The notes: generated from the letters alone by a model not told the origin. Positions 7,016 through 15,031 are shown, numbered from the stretch's first letter. The stretch: DNA of 64,000 nucleotides from Saccharothrix sp. S26 (GCF_021390395.1 NZ_JAJUWT010000005.1:310001-374000); one strand, 5' to 3'. A program made the numbers and translations.

Positions 7016-9094
7016 GTGAGTGACAGGGTGGCGGAGCACCTCCCCTACGACGACCACACCGCCGCGGTGAGCCGGGAGGACGGGCCGGTGCCGCCCCGCC
7101 CGAAGGTTTCCGTGCTCATGCCGACGTACCGCCAGGCGCACTTCCTGCCCCGCGCGGTCGGCAGCCTGCTCGACCAGACCTTCCGGGACTGGGAGCTGAT
7201 CGTGGTCGACGACGGCTCGCCCGACGACACCGCGGACGTGGTCGCGCGGTGGGACGACCCGCGCATCAAGTACCACCGCCTGGACCGCAACGAAGGGCTC
7301 GGGTTCGCGCTCGGGTTCGCGCTGCGGGCCGCCGTCGGCACGTACGTGGCCTACCTGCCCTCGGACGACCACTACGACCCGCGCCACCTGGCGAACGCCG
7401 TCGCGGTACTGGACGGCGAGCCGGACTGCTACGCCTGCTACGGCGGCCTGAGGTGGTGGACCACCACCGACGCCAGCAAGCCGTTCCGGGTGCGCGTCAC
7501 GTCCGCGACGCTGCGCGGCGACGACGTCGTCGGCGCGGAGTCGCGGGCGTTGCTCGACCGCACCGAGCCGCTGCCGTCCGACGACGTCCGCAACGGCAAC
7601 GTGCTGGCGCTCGTCCAGGTCGTCCACCGGCGGGACCACGAAGCGGAGGTCACCTGGCCGACCAGGTCCGAGATCGTCTCCGACGGGCTCGAACGGGACT
7701 ACTGGCGCGAGCTCGCCCGGCGCGGCGCCCGGTTCCGGTACACCGGCGAGGTCTCGTGCGAGTGGGGTGACCACCCCGACCAGCGCCACAAGATCATCGG
7801 TGGTCGTGGCGCCGTGCACCCGACGGACCCGACCGGCCGGGGCTACGGGCTGTCCCGGTACCGGCAGTTCTACGGGATCGAGACCGGCTCGGCGCTCAAC
7901 TGGCGAGCCGGCTTCTGGGGCCTGCCCCACGACCAGAGGGAGCGCTACGGTCCGCTGCACGCCACCGGGACGCCCGGCGCGGCGGTGGCGCCGGACGAAC
8001 CGCTGCGGATCCTCGTCGTGGGCGAGCTCGGGTTCAACCCGGAGCGGATCCTCGCCCTGGTGGAAGCCGGGCACTCGGTGCGCGGCTCGTGGATGACCGG
8101 CACCCAGGCGTGGCAGACCGTGGGGCCGCTGCCCTTCCCCGGCGTCGAGGACATCCCGTTCGACGGCGATTGGACCCGCCGGGTCCGCGAGTACGCGCCG
8201 CACTTCGTCTACGCGCTGCTGAACTGGCAGGCCCTGCCCACCATCGGTCGCGTGCTCGACGAGGTGCCCGACATCCCGATGGTCTTCCACTTCAAGGAGG
8301 GGCCCCACCTCGCGGCGGAGATGGGGTTGTGGCCGGTGCTGGTGAAGGTGCTGCGGCACAGCGCGGGGGTGGTCTTCATCAACCCGGAGTGCCGCGAGTT
8401 CTTCGAACGCAGCACGACGGGGTGCGTCGACCCGGACCGCGTGCTGATCCTCGACGGCGACCTGCCCAAGGCGAACTGGATGACCGACGACTGGTCACCG
8501 AAGCTGTCGGCCCAGGACGGCGAGCCGCACACCGTGTGCGTCGGGCGGATCCGGGTGGAGAGCAGGAGCTTCCTGGAGCCCATGCCGGTGTTGGAGAAGG
8601 CCGGTGTGCACGTGCACGTGTACGGCGAGACCTACCAGAAGTGGAGCCGCGACTGGATCGAGACCGGCCGGGGCAGCCGGTTCCTGCACCTGCACCCCGC
8701 CGTGGAACCGGCGGACTGGGTCCGGGAGCTGTCCCGGTACGACGCCGCCTGGCCCCACGTCCACGAGAGCTCCAACGAGGGCGACCTCCGGCGCGCGCAC
8801 TGGGACGACCTCAACCTGCCGGCCAGGCTGGGCACGTACGGGGTCGCCGGTCTCCCGTGGATCGTGCGGAACAACAGCGGGCACCGGGTGGCCGTGCAGA
8901 GCCTCGCGGAGCGCCACGGGCTGGGCGTCGTGTTCGACGACATCGACGACCTGGCGCAGCGCCTGCGGGACACCTCGGCGATGGCGGGCGTGACCGCCCG
9001 CGCTCGCGCCGCCCGACCCCACTTCAGCTTCGACGACCAGCTGCCCGTGCTGCTCGACTTCTGCCGGAGGGTGGTAGAAATGGGCCCGAGATGA
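7016..9094 (+). CDS. bifunctional GT2/GT4-like glycosyltransferase
   Basis: A 692-aa fusion of two sugar-transfer folds. Residues ~28-290 are a GT-A (GT2) domain: 'KVSVLMPTYRQAHFLPRAVG' at the start, 'VDDGSPDD' (64-71) and the acidic 'LPSDDHYD' (114-121) that holds metal and nucleotide sugar. Residues ~325-690 look like a GT-B/GT4 domain: 'RILVVGELGFNPERIL' opens it, 'VCVGRIRVESRSFLEPM' starts its C-terminal half, and a late 'YDAAWPHVHESSNEGD' segment sits where GT4 proteins bind the donor. AAAGGAG (7001-7007) supports the GTG at 7016. It may decorate the product of the ribA pathway, or could make a surface glycan; acceptor and sugars are unknown. Confidence 0.85.
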   Translation: MSDRVAEHLPYDDHTAAVSREDGPVPPRPKVSVLMPTYRQAHFLPRAVGSLLDQTFRDWELIVVDDGSPDDTADVVARWDDPRIKYHRLDRNEGLGFALGFALRAAVGTYVAYLPSDDHYDPRHLANAVAVLDGEPDCYACYGGLRWWTTTDASKPFRVRVTSATLRGDDVVGAESRALLDRTEPLPSDDVRNGNVLALVQVVHRRDHEAEVTWPTRSEIVSDGLERDYWRELARRGARFRYTGEVSCEWGDHPDQRHKIIGGRGAVHPTDPTGRGYGLSRYRQFYGIETGSALNWRAGFWGLPHDQRERYGPLHATGTPGAAVAPDEPLRILVVGELGFNPERILALVEAGHSVRGSWMTGTQAWQTVGPLPFPGVEDIPFDGDWTRRVREYAPHFVYALLNWQALPTIGRVLDEVPDIPMVFHFKEGPHLAAEMGLWPVLVKVLRHSAGVVFINPECREFFERSTTGCVDPDRVLILDGDLPKANWMTDDWSPKLSAQDGEPHTVCVGRIRVESRSFLEPMPVLEKAGVHVHVYGETYQKWSRDWIETGRGSRFLHLHPAVEPADWVRELSRYDAAWPHVHESSNEGDLRRAHWDDLNLPARLGTYGVAGLPWIVRNNSGHRVAVQSLAERHGLGVVFDDIDDLAQRLRDTSAMAGVTARARAARPHFSFDDQLPVLLDFCRRVVEMGPR

Positions 9095-9141
9095 TCGCCT
9101 GGCGGCGGCGCCTCGCCGTGCGCGGGGCGTCGCGCCGGTGA
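9091..9141 (+). CDS. 16-codon mini-ORF bridging two genes (possible coupling peptide)
   Basis: An ATG at 9091 overlaps the glycosyltransferase TGA (ATGA). It opens a 16-aa basic peptide, MIAWRRRLAVRGASRR, whose own TGA overlaps a GTG (9138) in frame with the VOC gene. Two successive 4-base overlaps could pass ribosomes from the glycosyltransferase to the VOC gene. Whether the peptide is made is not knowable here; a chance ORF is equally possible. Confidence 0.3.
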   Translation: MIAWRRRLAVRGASRR

Positions 9142-9167
9142 CCGCCGCGCCACGGGGAGACAGCCGC

Positions 9168-9569
9168 ATGCCGATGACCCTGCGTTTCGAGGTCTTCCCG
9201 CAGGACCTGGACACGACGGTGGAGTTCTACACCTCGGTGCTCGGCTTCACCGCGGTGCGGTACGAGCCGGAAGGCTCGCACCCCTACGCCTCCCTCGTCC
9301 GCGACGAGGTGTGCGTCGGCGTGTCCCCGCGCCCCCAGGCCGTCCCGGCGGAGCACCGCCGTCCGCCGGTGGGGGTGGAACTCGTGTTCGAGGTCGACGA
9401 CGTCGAGGCCGAGGCCCGCCGCGTCGAGACCTCCGGGTGGCCGATCGAGGAGGAGTTGCAGCACCGGCCCTGGGGGCTGCGTGACTTCCGGATCTGCGAC
9501 CCCAACGGGTACTACGTCCGGATCACGGAACGGACGCCGGACGGTGAGGCCGAACCTTCGGCGGGGTGA
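9168..9569 (+). CDS. VOC-superfamily (glyoxalase/bleomycin-resistance-like) protein
   Basis: A 133-aa protein with the paired beta-alpha-beta-beta-beta repeats of vicinal oxygen chelate proteins. It opens 'LRFEVFPQDLDTTVEFYTSV', has 'VGVELVFEVDDVEAEARRVE' at the second module, and closes with 'DFRICDPNGYYVRITE', where the final Glu is a usual metal ligand. The ATG at 9168 has GGGGAGA (9154-9160) before it; an in-frame GTG at 9138 is possible. It follows the glycosyltransferase closely and could be a resistance (ligand-sequestering) or tailoring protein of the ribA operon; an unrelated lyase is also possible. Confidence 0.8.
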   Translation: MPMTLRFEVFPQDLDTTVEFYTSVLGFTAVRYEPEGSHPYASLVRDEVCVGVSPRPQAVPAEHRRPPVGVELVFEVDDVEAEARRVETSGWPIEEELQHRPWGLRDFRICDPNGYYVRITERTPDGEAEPSAG

Positions 9570-9669
9570 GCGCGCCGAAGCCGGTGACGGCGGCTCGGTC
9601 CGCGACGCGGACCTGCTCGGGGCCGGCCGGCTCCCGGTGTCGCCGTCCGGCGTTTGGGATGCTCGTGCG

Positions 9670-10542
9670 GTGACGAACCACATCGACGAAGCGCTGCGGG
9701 CGCTGGCGGACGGCGACACCGGCACGGCCAGGGAGGCGGTGCGCGGCGGGGGCACGCCGTTGGCGGCGGCGTTGGCGGAGCACTTGGCGGCGACGCGCGA
9801 CGGGTCGGTGTACGACCAGCCCGCGGCGTTCGAGGCGTTCATCGGCGGCGGCGGCAACGTGGGGCTCTACCGGGCCGTCAGCGAGGCGTTGGGCCGGCTC
9901 TACGCCGAGGTGGAACCGGCCGGCCTGCTGGACATCGGCTGCGGTGACGGGCGGGCGCTGCGGCCCGCGTTGGCCTCGCACGCGCCCGCCTCGGTCACGT
10001 TGGTCGAGCCTTCCGCGGCCTTGTTGGACGCGGCGGTGCGCGCGTTGGACGGCTACGACGTCGACGCCCGGCGGACGAGGGTGGAGCCGTTCGCGGCGGG
10101 GTTGGCCGAGGACGTCGTGTTCGACGTGGCGCAGTCGACGTTCGCGCTGCACACGCTGCCGCACGAGGTGCGCGACCGCGTGCTGGCCGACCTGGTGGGG
10201 CACGTCGGCGTGCTCGCCGTGGTCGAGTTCGACGTGCCGGACCTGGCGCACGGCAGCCCCGAGCACCGCCGGTTCCTGGCCGAGGCCTACGAGCGCGGGC
10301 TGGCCGAGTACGACGACGACCGGGACCTGGTGGCGCAGGGGTTCCTGATGCCGGTGCTGACCGGCCAGCTCGTGCCGGGCGCGACGCGGGCCACCTGGGA
10401 GCAGCCCGCGTCGCGGTGGGCGGAGCAGGTCGAGCGGGCGGGGTTCACCGGAGTGCGGGTGACCCGGCTGCACGACTACTGGTGGTCTCCGGCGTTCCTG
10501 CTGACCGCTTCCGGGTCTCCCACAGCAGCGACGCGGCCGTGA
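9670..10542 (+). CDS. SAM-dependent class I methyltransferase
   Basis: A 290-aa protein. Motif I, 'LLDIGCGDGRALRPAL' (about 86-101), binds S-adenosylmethionine. An acidic strand-2 end ('VTLVEPSAALLDAAVRAL') and 'VFDVAQSTFALHTLP' (motif IV region) follow. About 80 residues precede the fold. The GTG at 9670 was chosen because the frame upstream loses coding character. It lies 100 bases after the VOC gene on the same strand, so it could belong to the ribA operon (toxoflavin-type pathways need an N-methyltransferase), but the gap and lack of overlap leave this open. Its 3' end overlaps the convergent DUF4267 gene by 98 bases. Confidence 0.82.
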   Translation: MTNHIDEALRALADGDTGTAREAVRGGGTPLAAALAEHLAATRDGSVYDQPAAFEAFIGGGGNVGLYRAVSEALGRLYAEVEPAGLLDIGCGDGRALRPALASHAPASVTLVEPSAALLDAAVRALDGYDVDARRTRVEPFAAGLAEDVVFDVAQSTFALHTLPHEVRDRVLADLVGHVGVLAVVEFDVPDLAHGSPEHRRFLAEAYERGLAEYDDDRDLVAQGFLMPVLTGQLVPGATRATWEQPASRWAEQVERAGFTGVRVTRLHDYWWSPAFLLTASGSPTAATRP

Positions 10543-10885
10543 GCAGCACCAGCACGGCCGCCGAGCCGTGCACGGCCAGCGCGTAGGCCACCGTGCCGCC
10601 GTTGGTGAACACCGCGACGCAGTCGCCGATGGGGATGATCGCGTCGGCCAGCACCACCCAGCCGAGGGCACGGCGGTGCCCCAGCAGCAACAGGACCAGC
10701 GCGGTCAGCGCGTAGGCGAGGTCGCGGACGCCCTTGACCACGAAGTAGCCGTTGCCCTCGGGCCACGGGTCGATGCCGAACCCCGCCGCCGAGCCCTGCC
10801 CGTCGAGCAGGAAGCCGAGGCCGAACCAGAAGCCGGCGAGGACGACGAGCGCGGCGAGGACGGTGTTGATCCGCTGGTGGGACAT
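10445..10885 (-). CDS. DUF4267-family small membrane protein
   Basis: A 146-aa protein with four hydrophobic segments: 'INTVLAALVVLAGFWFGLGF', 'LAYALTALVLLLLGHRRALG', 'WVVLADAIIPIGDCVAVF' and 'AYALAVHGSAAVLVLLTAAS'. The conserved core 'YFVVKGVRDLAYALTALV' and 'GDCVAVFTNGG' match DUF4267 as I know it; the function is unknown. It starts at MSHQR. It is divergent from a TetR gene with the palindromic operators between them, so the TetR protein very probably represses it. The C-terminal ~30 residues overlap the end of the methyltransferase gene on the other strand. Confidence 0.75.
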   Translation of the reverse strand: MSHQRINTVLAALVVLAGFWFGLGFLLDGQGSAAGFGIDPWPEGNGYFVVKGVRDLAYALTALVLLLLGHRRALGWVVLADAIIPIGDCVAVFTNGGTVAYALAVHGSAAVLVLLTAASLLWETRKRSAGTPETTSSRAAGSPALR

Positions 10886-10902
10886 GTCCCGACTCCAAGG
10901 TG

Positions 10903-10966
10903 CTAGCAGTGCTAGATACACGAGCGACACTAGCGTTAGTCGCGCTCGGATGTCTAGCACTGCTAG
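10903..10966. promoter_or_regulatory. TetR operator cluster (three palindromes)
   Basis: CTAGCAGTGCTAG at 10903-10915 and CTAGCACTGCTAG at 10954-10966 are each perfect 13-bp palindromes around one central base, 51 bp apart. An imperfect related site, ACTAGCGTTAGT, lies between them at 10929-10940. They fill the 87-bp divergent promoter region of the DUF4267 and TetR genes, a standard layout for a TetR protein controlling itself and its neighbour. Confidence 0.7.
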
Positions 10967-10972
10967 CATCGA

Positions 10973-11545
10973 GTGGTGCCCATCCAAGAGCGCCGCGAGC
11001 GCGAACGCGCCGAACGCCACCGGCTGATCGTCGACGCGGCCCGGGAACTCGCCGAGGCCGAGGGGTGGGACGCGGTCACGACCCGTCGCCTGGCCGAGCG
11101 GGTCGAGTACAGCCAGCCGGTGCTCTACAGCCACTTCAAGAACAAGGACGCGATCGTGCGCGCGGTGGCGTTGCAGGCGATCGGCGACCTGGCCGAACGG
11201 ATGCGCGCCGCCCGCACGGCCCACCGCTCCCCCGCCAAGGCGCTCCGCGCGCTCGCCGACGCCTACCTCGACTTCGCCGCCACCCGGCCCGCGCTCTACG
11301 ACGCCATGTTCGTGCGGGAGGTCGACCTGTCGTTCGGCACGGCCGAGTCGCCGCCCGAGCTGCGGGCCGCGTTCGGCGAACTGGTGGCGGTGGTCGAGCC
11401 CTTCGCCGGCGACGACGACGTGGAGACGCTCACGGAAGTGCTGTGGAGCGCGCTGCACGGCCAGGCCACCCTCAACCAGGGCCGCCGCCTGCGCCCCGAC
11501 CACCACCGGGCCCGCGTCGAGGTGCTGCTGAGCAGGTTCTGCTGA
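10973..11545 (+). CDS. TetR-family transcriptional regulator
   Basis: A 190-aa regulator. The N-terminal helix-turn-helix spans 'RHRLIVDAARELAEAEGWDA' to 'TRRLAERVEYSQPVLYSHFK' (the latter holds the recognition helix with 'YSHFKNKD'). The C-terminal half is the helical ligand-binding domain. Start is one of two adjacent GTG codons, 10973 or 10976. The outer operator ends only 6 bases before the start. It is divergent from DUF4267, its likely target. Ligand unknown. Confidence 0.9.
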   Translation: MVPIQERRERERAERHRLIVDAARELAEAEGWDAVTTRRLAERVEYSQPVLYSHFKNKDAIVRAVALQAIGDLAERMRAARTAHRSPAKALRALADAYLDFAATRPALYDAMFVREVDLSFGTAESPPELRAAFGELVAVVEPFAGDDDVETLTEVLWSALHGQATLNQGRRLRPDHHRARVEVLLSRFC

Positions 11546-11591
11546 CGAATCGCCGCCGGGCTGTCACAGCCGACCACGGTCGCGTCGTCCC

Positions 11592-12365
11592 ATGGGCATG
11601 AGTGAGCACACCGCACATCGCAGGGTCGCGTTGGTCACCGGCGCGAACAAGGGCATCGGCCGGGGCGTCGCCGAGCAGCTCGCCGCGCTCGGCATGACGG
11701 TCCTGGTCGGCGCGAGGGATCCACGGCGCGGCGAGGAGGCCGCCGCCGCGTTGCGCGCGACGGGCGGTGACGTGCACGCGATCACGCTGGACGTCACCGA
11801 CCACGCCACCGCCCGGGCGGCCGCCGAGCAGGTCGAGGAGCGCTTCGGCCACCTCGACGTGCTGGTCAACAACGCGGGCATCACCGGTTCCGGTCAGGTC
11901 TCGCCCTCCGAGGCCGTCGACCAGGTGCCCAGCACGGTCGACCTGGCCATGGTCCGACGGGTGTTCGAGACCAACGTCTTCGGGGTGATCGCGGTGACCA
12001 ACGCCGTGCTGCCGCTGCTGCGGCGGTCACCGGCGCCGCGCATCGTCAACGTCAGCAGCCACGCCGCGTCGCTGGGCCTGATCAGCGACCCGGACGGCCC
12101 GTTCGCCGGGCTGCCGCCGTCGGCGGCGTACTCGCCGTCCAAGTCGGCGCTGAACGCGCTGACCGTGCACTACGCCAACGAGCTGCGCGCGGACGGCGTC
12201 CTGGTCAACGCGGCCGCACCCGGCTACGTCGACACCGACAGCAACAACCACACGGGGTTTCTCACGGTCGCGCAGGGTGCCGCGGTCGTGGTGCGCCTGG
12301 CCACGCTGGACGCGGACGGGCCGACCGGCGGGTTCTTCGGCGCGGACGGCCCGCTGCCCTGGTGA
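11592..12365 (+). CDS. short-chain dehydrogenase/reductase (classical SDR)
   Basis: A 257-aa NAD(P)-dependent oxidoreductase. 'VALVTGANKGIGRGVAEQLA' near the N-terminus is the nucleotide-binding TGxxxGIG motif. 'LVNNAGI', 'RIVNVSSHAAS' with the catalytic serine, and 'AAYSPSKSALNALTVHYANE' with the YxxxK pair complete the active site. An ~18-residue insertion before the serine ('SPSEAVDQVPSTVDLAM') is typical of carbonyl-reductase-like SDRs with NNAG-SP loops. ATG 11592 and ATG 11598 are both possible; neither has a clear ribosome site. Substrate unknown. Confidence 0.88.
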   Translation: MGMSEHTAHRRVALVTGANKGIGRGVAEQLAALGMTVLVGARDPRRGEEAAAALRATGGDVHAITLDVTDHATARAAAEQVEERFGHLDVLVNNAGITGSGQVSPSEAVDQVPSTVDLAMVRRVFETNVFGVIAVTNAVLPLLRRSPAPRIVNVSSHAASLGLISDPDGPFAGLPPSAAYSPSKSALNALTVHYANELRADGVLVNAAAPGYVDTDSNNHTGFLTVAQGAAVVVRLATLDADGPTGGFFGADGPLPW

Positions 12366-12521
12366 CCGCGGCCGCCGTGCCGGAACGACGAACTTGGCAC
12401 GGTCCTGCGCCACCGCGACCGCGACCAGACCGCCACCCTCGCGACCGCAGCCACCGTGCCGGAACGGCGAACTTGGCACGGTCCTGCGCCACCGCGACCA
12501 GACCGCCGCCCTCGTGGCCGC
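12364..12521 (+). repeat. 79-bp imperfect tandem duplication with hairpins between convergent genes
   Basis: The segment starting GACCGCGGCCGCCGTGCC at 12364 recurs from 12443 with a 79-bp period, including the shared block GTGCCGGAACGRCGAACTTGG. Each copy can fold a CCGTGCC/GGCACGG stem (7 bp, for example 12375-12381 with 12396-12402). A third, decayed unit may follow to about 12560. It lies between the SDR and the convergent FAD monooxygenase, so it may act as a bidirectional terminator. Confidence 0.6.
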
Positions 12522-12602
12522 GGCCGCGTTCCCGAACCGGGCGCGACCGGGACCAGGCCGTCGAGGCACCTCCGCCCCGGCGGCTCGCCGTCGGGCCACC
12601 GC

Positions 12603-13778
12603 CTACGCGTGGCTGAGCGTGTCGTCCCACTCGATGCGGTGGTCGAACTGCCAGGTGAACCTGGCCGGGTCGGCGAACTTGAACGCCAGGGGCATCAGGG
12701 CGTCGCGCAGGAGGCGGCCCACGGGACCGGCGGCCTTATCGCGGTTCGTGCGCGCGGCCTGGGCGATGATCCGCTCGACCCGGTCGCGGCGCATCGCCTC
12801 GTAAGCCCGGAACGCCTCGTCGTGCGGCAGGTCGCGCAGGCAGCGGGCCAGTTGCACGGCGCTCTCGAACGCCAGCGACGCGCCCTGGCCGGAGCTGGGT
12901 GAGGTCGCGTGCGCCGCGTCCCCGACCAGGACCAGTCGGCCCCGGCTCCACCTCGGCACGCTCGGCACGTCCTCCAACGCGCCCGTGACGACCAGGTCGG
13001 CGGGGTCGGTGGCGTCGATCAGGCGCACGGCGGGGGTGCGGTCGGGCGCGAACGTCCCGCGCAGCACGTCCAGCCACCGCCGCGGGCTCGTGGCGCGGGC
13101 CTCGGCCGTGGTCAGGGGCGTCTTGCGGGGCAGGTTGGCGAACCAGCCGCCGGAGCCGTCGTCGTGGACCTGGTAGCCGAAGAACGCGCGCTTGCCCGAG
13201 ACCAGCCGCAGCGCGCCGCCGGTCGACGGCTCACCGGTCCGGGCGAGCCGCGCGCCGAAGCCGATCAGGCGGGCGTGCCGCGGGCCCGGCGCGTCGGGGT
13301 CGATGATCCGCCGCACGGTCGACCGGATGCCGTCCGCGCCGACGAGCACGTCGGCGTCCGCCTCCGAGCCGTCGGCGAAGCGCGCCGTGACGTGCGTGCC
13401 GCGGTCGACGGCGTCGACGAGCTCCTTGCCGTGCTCGACGGCGATGCCCTGCCGGGCCGCCTCCTCGCGCAGCACGCGGTACAGGTCGTAGCGCCACACC
13501 AGCAGTTGCGGCGGTTCGCTGCCGAACCGGCCCAGCGTCCGGCCCGTCCAGCTCTGCAGCTCCATGGCGGTGATCGGCGTGCCGATCTCCCGCACCGCGT
13601 CGGCCAGGCCGACGACCTCCAGGGCCTGCATGCCGTTGGGCGCGATGCTCAACGCGCCGCCCGAGCCGTCGGCCGTGCGGTCGTAGCGCTCGTGGACGCT
13701 CGCCTCGATCCCGGCCTTGCGCAGGGCGATCGCGGCGACGGGCCCGCCGATGCCGCCGCCGATGACGGTCGCTCTCAT
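12603..13778 (-). CDS. FAD-dependent monooxygenase (PHBH-fold aromatic hydroxylase type)
   Basis: A 391-aa flavoprotein. The N-terminal 'ATVIGGGIGGPVAAIALRKA' is the GxGxxG FAD motif, 'DVLVGADGIRSTVRRI' is the DG motif and 'GRLVLVGDAAHATSPSSGQG' is the GD motif that closes the FAD site. It should hydroxylate an aromatic or polyketide-like substrate with NAD(P)H and O2. The ATG at 13778 overlaps the PadR stop (ATGA) and follows CGAGGAGGAAC, so translation is coupled to the regulator. It is a likely detoxification or antibiotic-modifying enzyme under PadR control; the substrate is not known. Confidence 0.9.
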   Translation of the reverse strand: MRATVIGGGIGGPVAAIALRKAGIEASVHERYDRTADGSGGALSIAPNGMQALEVVGLADAVREIGTPITAMELQSWTGRTLGRFGSEPPQLLVWRYDLYRVLREEAARQGIAVEHGKELVDAVDRGTHVTARFADGSEADADVLVGADGIRSTVRRIIDPDAPGPRHARLIGFGARLARTGEPSTGGALRLVSGKRAFFGYQVHDDGSGGWFANLPRKTPLTTAEARATSPRRWLDVLRGTFAPDRTPAVRLIDATDPADLVVTGALEDVPSVPRWSRGRLVLVGDAAHATSPSSGQGASLAFESAVQLARCLRDLPHDEAFRAYEAMRRDRVERIIAQAARTNRDKAAGPVGRLLRDALMPLAFKFADPARFTWQFDHRIEWDDTLSHA

Positions 13779-14362
13779 CGTTCCTCCTCGTGGAAGCCCG
13801 CCCACAGCGGGCGCCAGTCCTCGATGCGCTCCAGGAAGTGCCGGACGAACGCGACCTCGGCGGTCAGCAGCGCGATGCGGTACTCCTCCTCGACCAGGAA
13901 CAGCGGGTGCGCGTCGGTGCCCGCCATGACCGACTCGGCCTCCTCCACCTGCCGGCGCAGGCCGTCGAGCCGGTCGCGCAGGAGGGCGACGACCTCGTCG
14001 GGGTGCAGCGCCGCGATCATGGACAGGGCCGCGACGAACTGCGGGTACTCGTGCCGGGGTTCGGCGACGAGCTCCCGCATCCAGTCCTTCAGCTCGGCCC
14101 GCCCGGCATCGGTCAACGCGTAGACCGTCCGCTCCGGCCGCTGCCCCTCGCGCGTCGTCTCGTGCGCCAAGATGAAGCCGGCCTTCTCGAGCTGCCCGAA
14201 CACCATGTACAGCGAGCCGTGGGTGAACTTGATGCTGCGGTCGTCACCGTGCGCCCGCATGAGCCGGCTCAGCTCGTAGGGGTGCATGGGCTCGCGGACG
14301 AGGTACCCGAGCACCGCCAACCCGAGCAGGTTGCCGACCTTTCGCTTGGCCTTCACCGACAC
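13775..14362 (-). CDS. PadR-family transcriptional regulator
   Basis: A 195-aa regulator. The winged helix is 'LGLAVLGYLVREPMHPYELS' followed by 'GSLYMVFGQLEKAGFILAHE' and the wing 'PERTVYALTDAGRAELKDWM', all PadR hallmarks. The C-terminal ~100 residues are the helical dimerisation domain. AGGAGGT precedes the ATG. A near-perfect palindrome lies just upstream (14368-14383). The stop overlaps the FAD monooxygenase start, so the regulator heads a two-gene operon and probably represses it. Confidence 0.92.
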   Translation of the reverse strand: MSVKAKRKVGNLLGLAVLGYLVREPMHPYELSRLMRAHGDDRSIKFTHGSLYMVFGQLEKAGFILAHETTREGQRPERTVYALTDAGRAELKDWMRELVAEPRHEYPQFVAALSMIAALHPDEVVALLRDRLDGLRRQVEEAESVMAGTDAHPLFLVEEEYRIALLTAEVAFVRHFLERIEDWRPLWAGFHEEER

Positions 14363-14367
14363 CTCCT

Positions 14368-14383
14368 AGTCAACTTTGACTAT
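14368..14383. promoter_or_regulatory. PadR operator candidate
   Basis: TAGTCAACTTTGACTA has perfect 7-bp arms (TAGTCAA/TTGACTA) around two bases. Further half-sites occur at GACTAGTC (14392-14399) and TCAACTA (14404-14410). It covers the region just upstream of padR, overlapping the expected promoter, so autorepression is likely. Confidence 0.6.
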
Positions 14384-14393
14384 CCATGAGCGA

Positions 14394-14882
14394 CTAGTCA
14401 GCGTCAACTATTTCTCGTCGCATGCACACCAGGCCGGGCCGGTCGTCCCAGGAGTCGACGACGGTGAAGCCGAGGCGTTCGTAGAGCCCGATGGCGTCCC
14501 GCCGCCAATGCCACACCGACAGCCGCACGGCCACCGCACCCGTGTCGGCGGCGTGCTCGAGCACCGCGCCGACCAGCGCCTTCGCCGCTCCCCTGCCCCG
14601 GCAGGCCGGGTCCACCCACAGCCGCTTGACCTCCAGCGAGGCGTCGGCCGACGCGGAGGCCGCGACGCAGCCCACCGGATTCCCACCGGTCTCGGCCACC
14701 CACACGGCGTCGGCGGCGAACGCGGTCCGCGGGTCGAGCACCTCGGCGCGGTAGCGCGGCGGCAGGTCCTCGACGGCGGTCACCGCGACGCCCTTCTCCG
14801 CCTCGGTCCGCAGGTGGTAGGCGAGCAGGAGGGGCGCGAGCGCCTGGTCACGCCACCGCGCGACAGTGATCTCGGCTGTCAT
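14394..14882 (-). CDS. GNAT-family N-acetyltransferase
   Basis: A 162-aa GCN5-related acetyltransferase. The acetyl-CoA pyrophosphate loop is 'VDPACRGRGAAKALVGAVLE' (Q/RxxGxG/A type), preceded by the strand 'ASLEVKRLWV'. 'LYERLGFTVVDSW' is the usual C-terminal strand. ATG at 14882 is preferred; the frame stays open upstream for 38 codons without coding character. It lies 31 bases upstream of padR on the same strand but probably has its own promoter, since the PadR palindrome lies between. Substrate unknown. Confidence 0.82.
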   Translation of the reverse strand: MTAEITVARWRDQALAPLLLAYHLRTEAEKGVAVTAVEDLPPRYRAEVLDPRTAFAADAVWVAETGGNPVGCVAASASADASLEVKRLWVDPACRGRGAAKALVGAVLEHAADTGAVAVRLSVWHWRRDAIGLYERLGFTVVDSWDDRPGLVCMRREIVDAD

Positions 14883-15031
14883 CGCCGCAGCTTCACACGG
14901 CCGGCGGGTCCGATCACACCCGCACAACCCTACGTATGGGGCTGGTGACGATGGGCTCACGGCTGGTTCGTTGGGTGACGGGAGCCTCCCTGTCACACGG
15001 CTCCCTTTCCCTGTACCCCAAGGAGACCACC

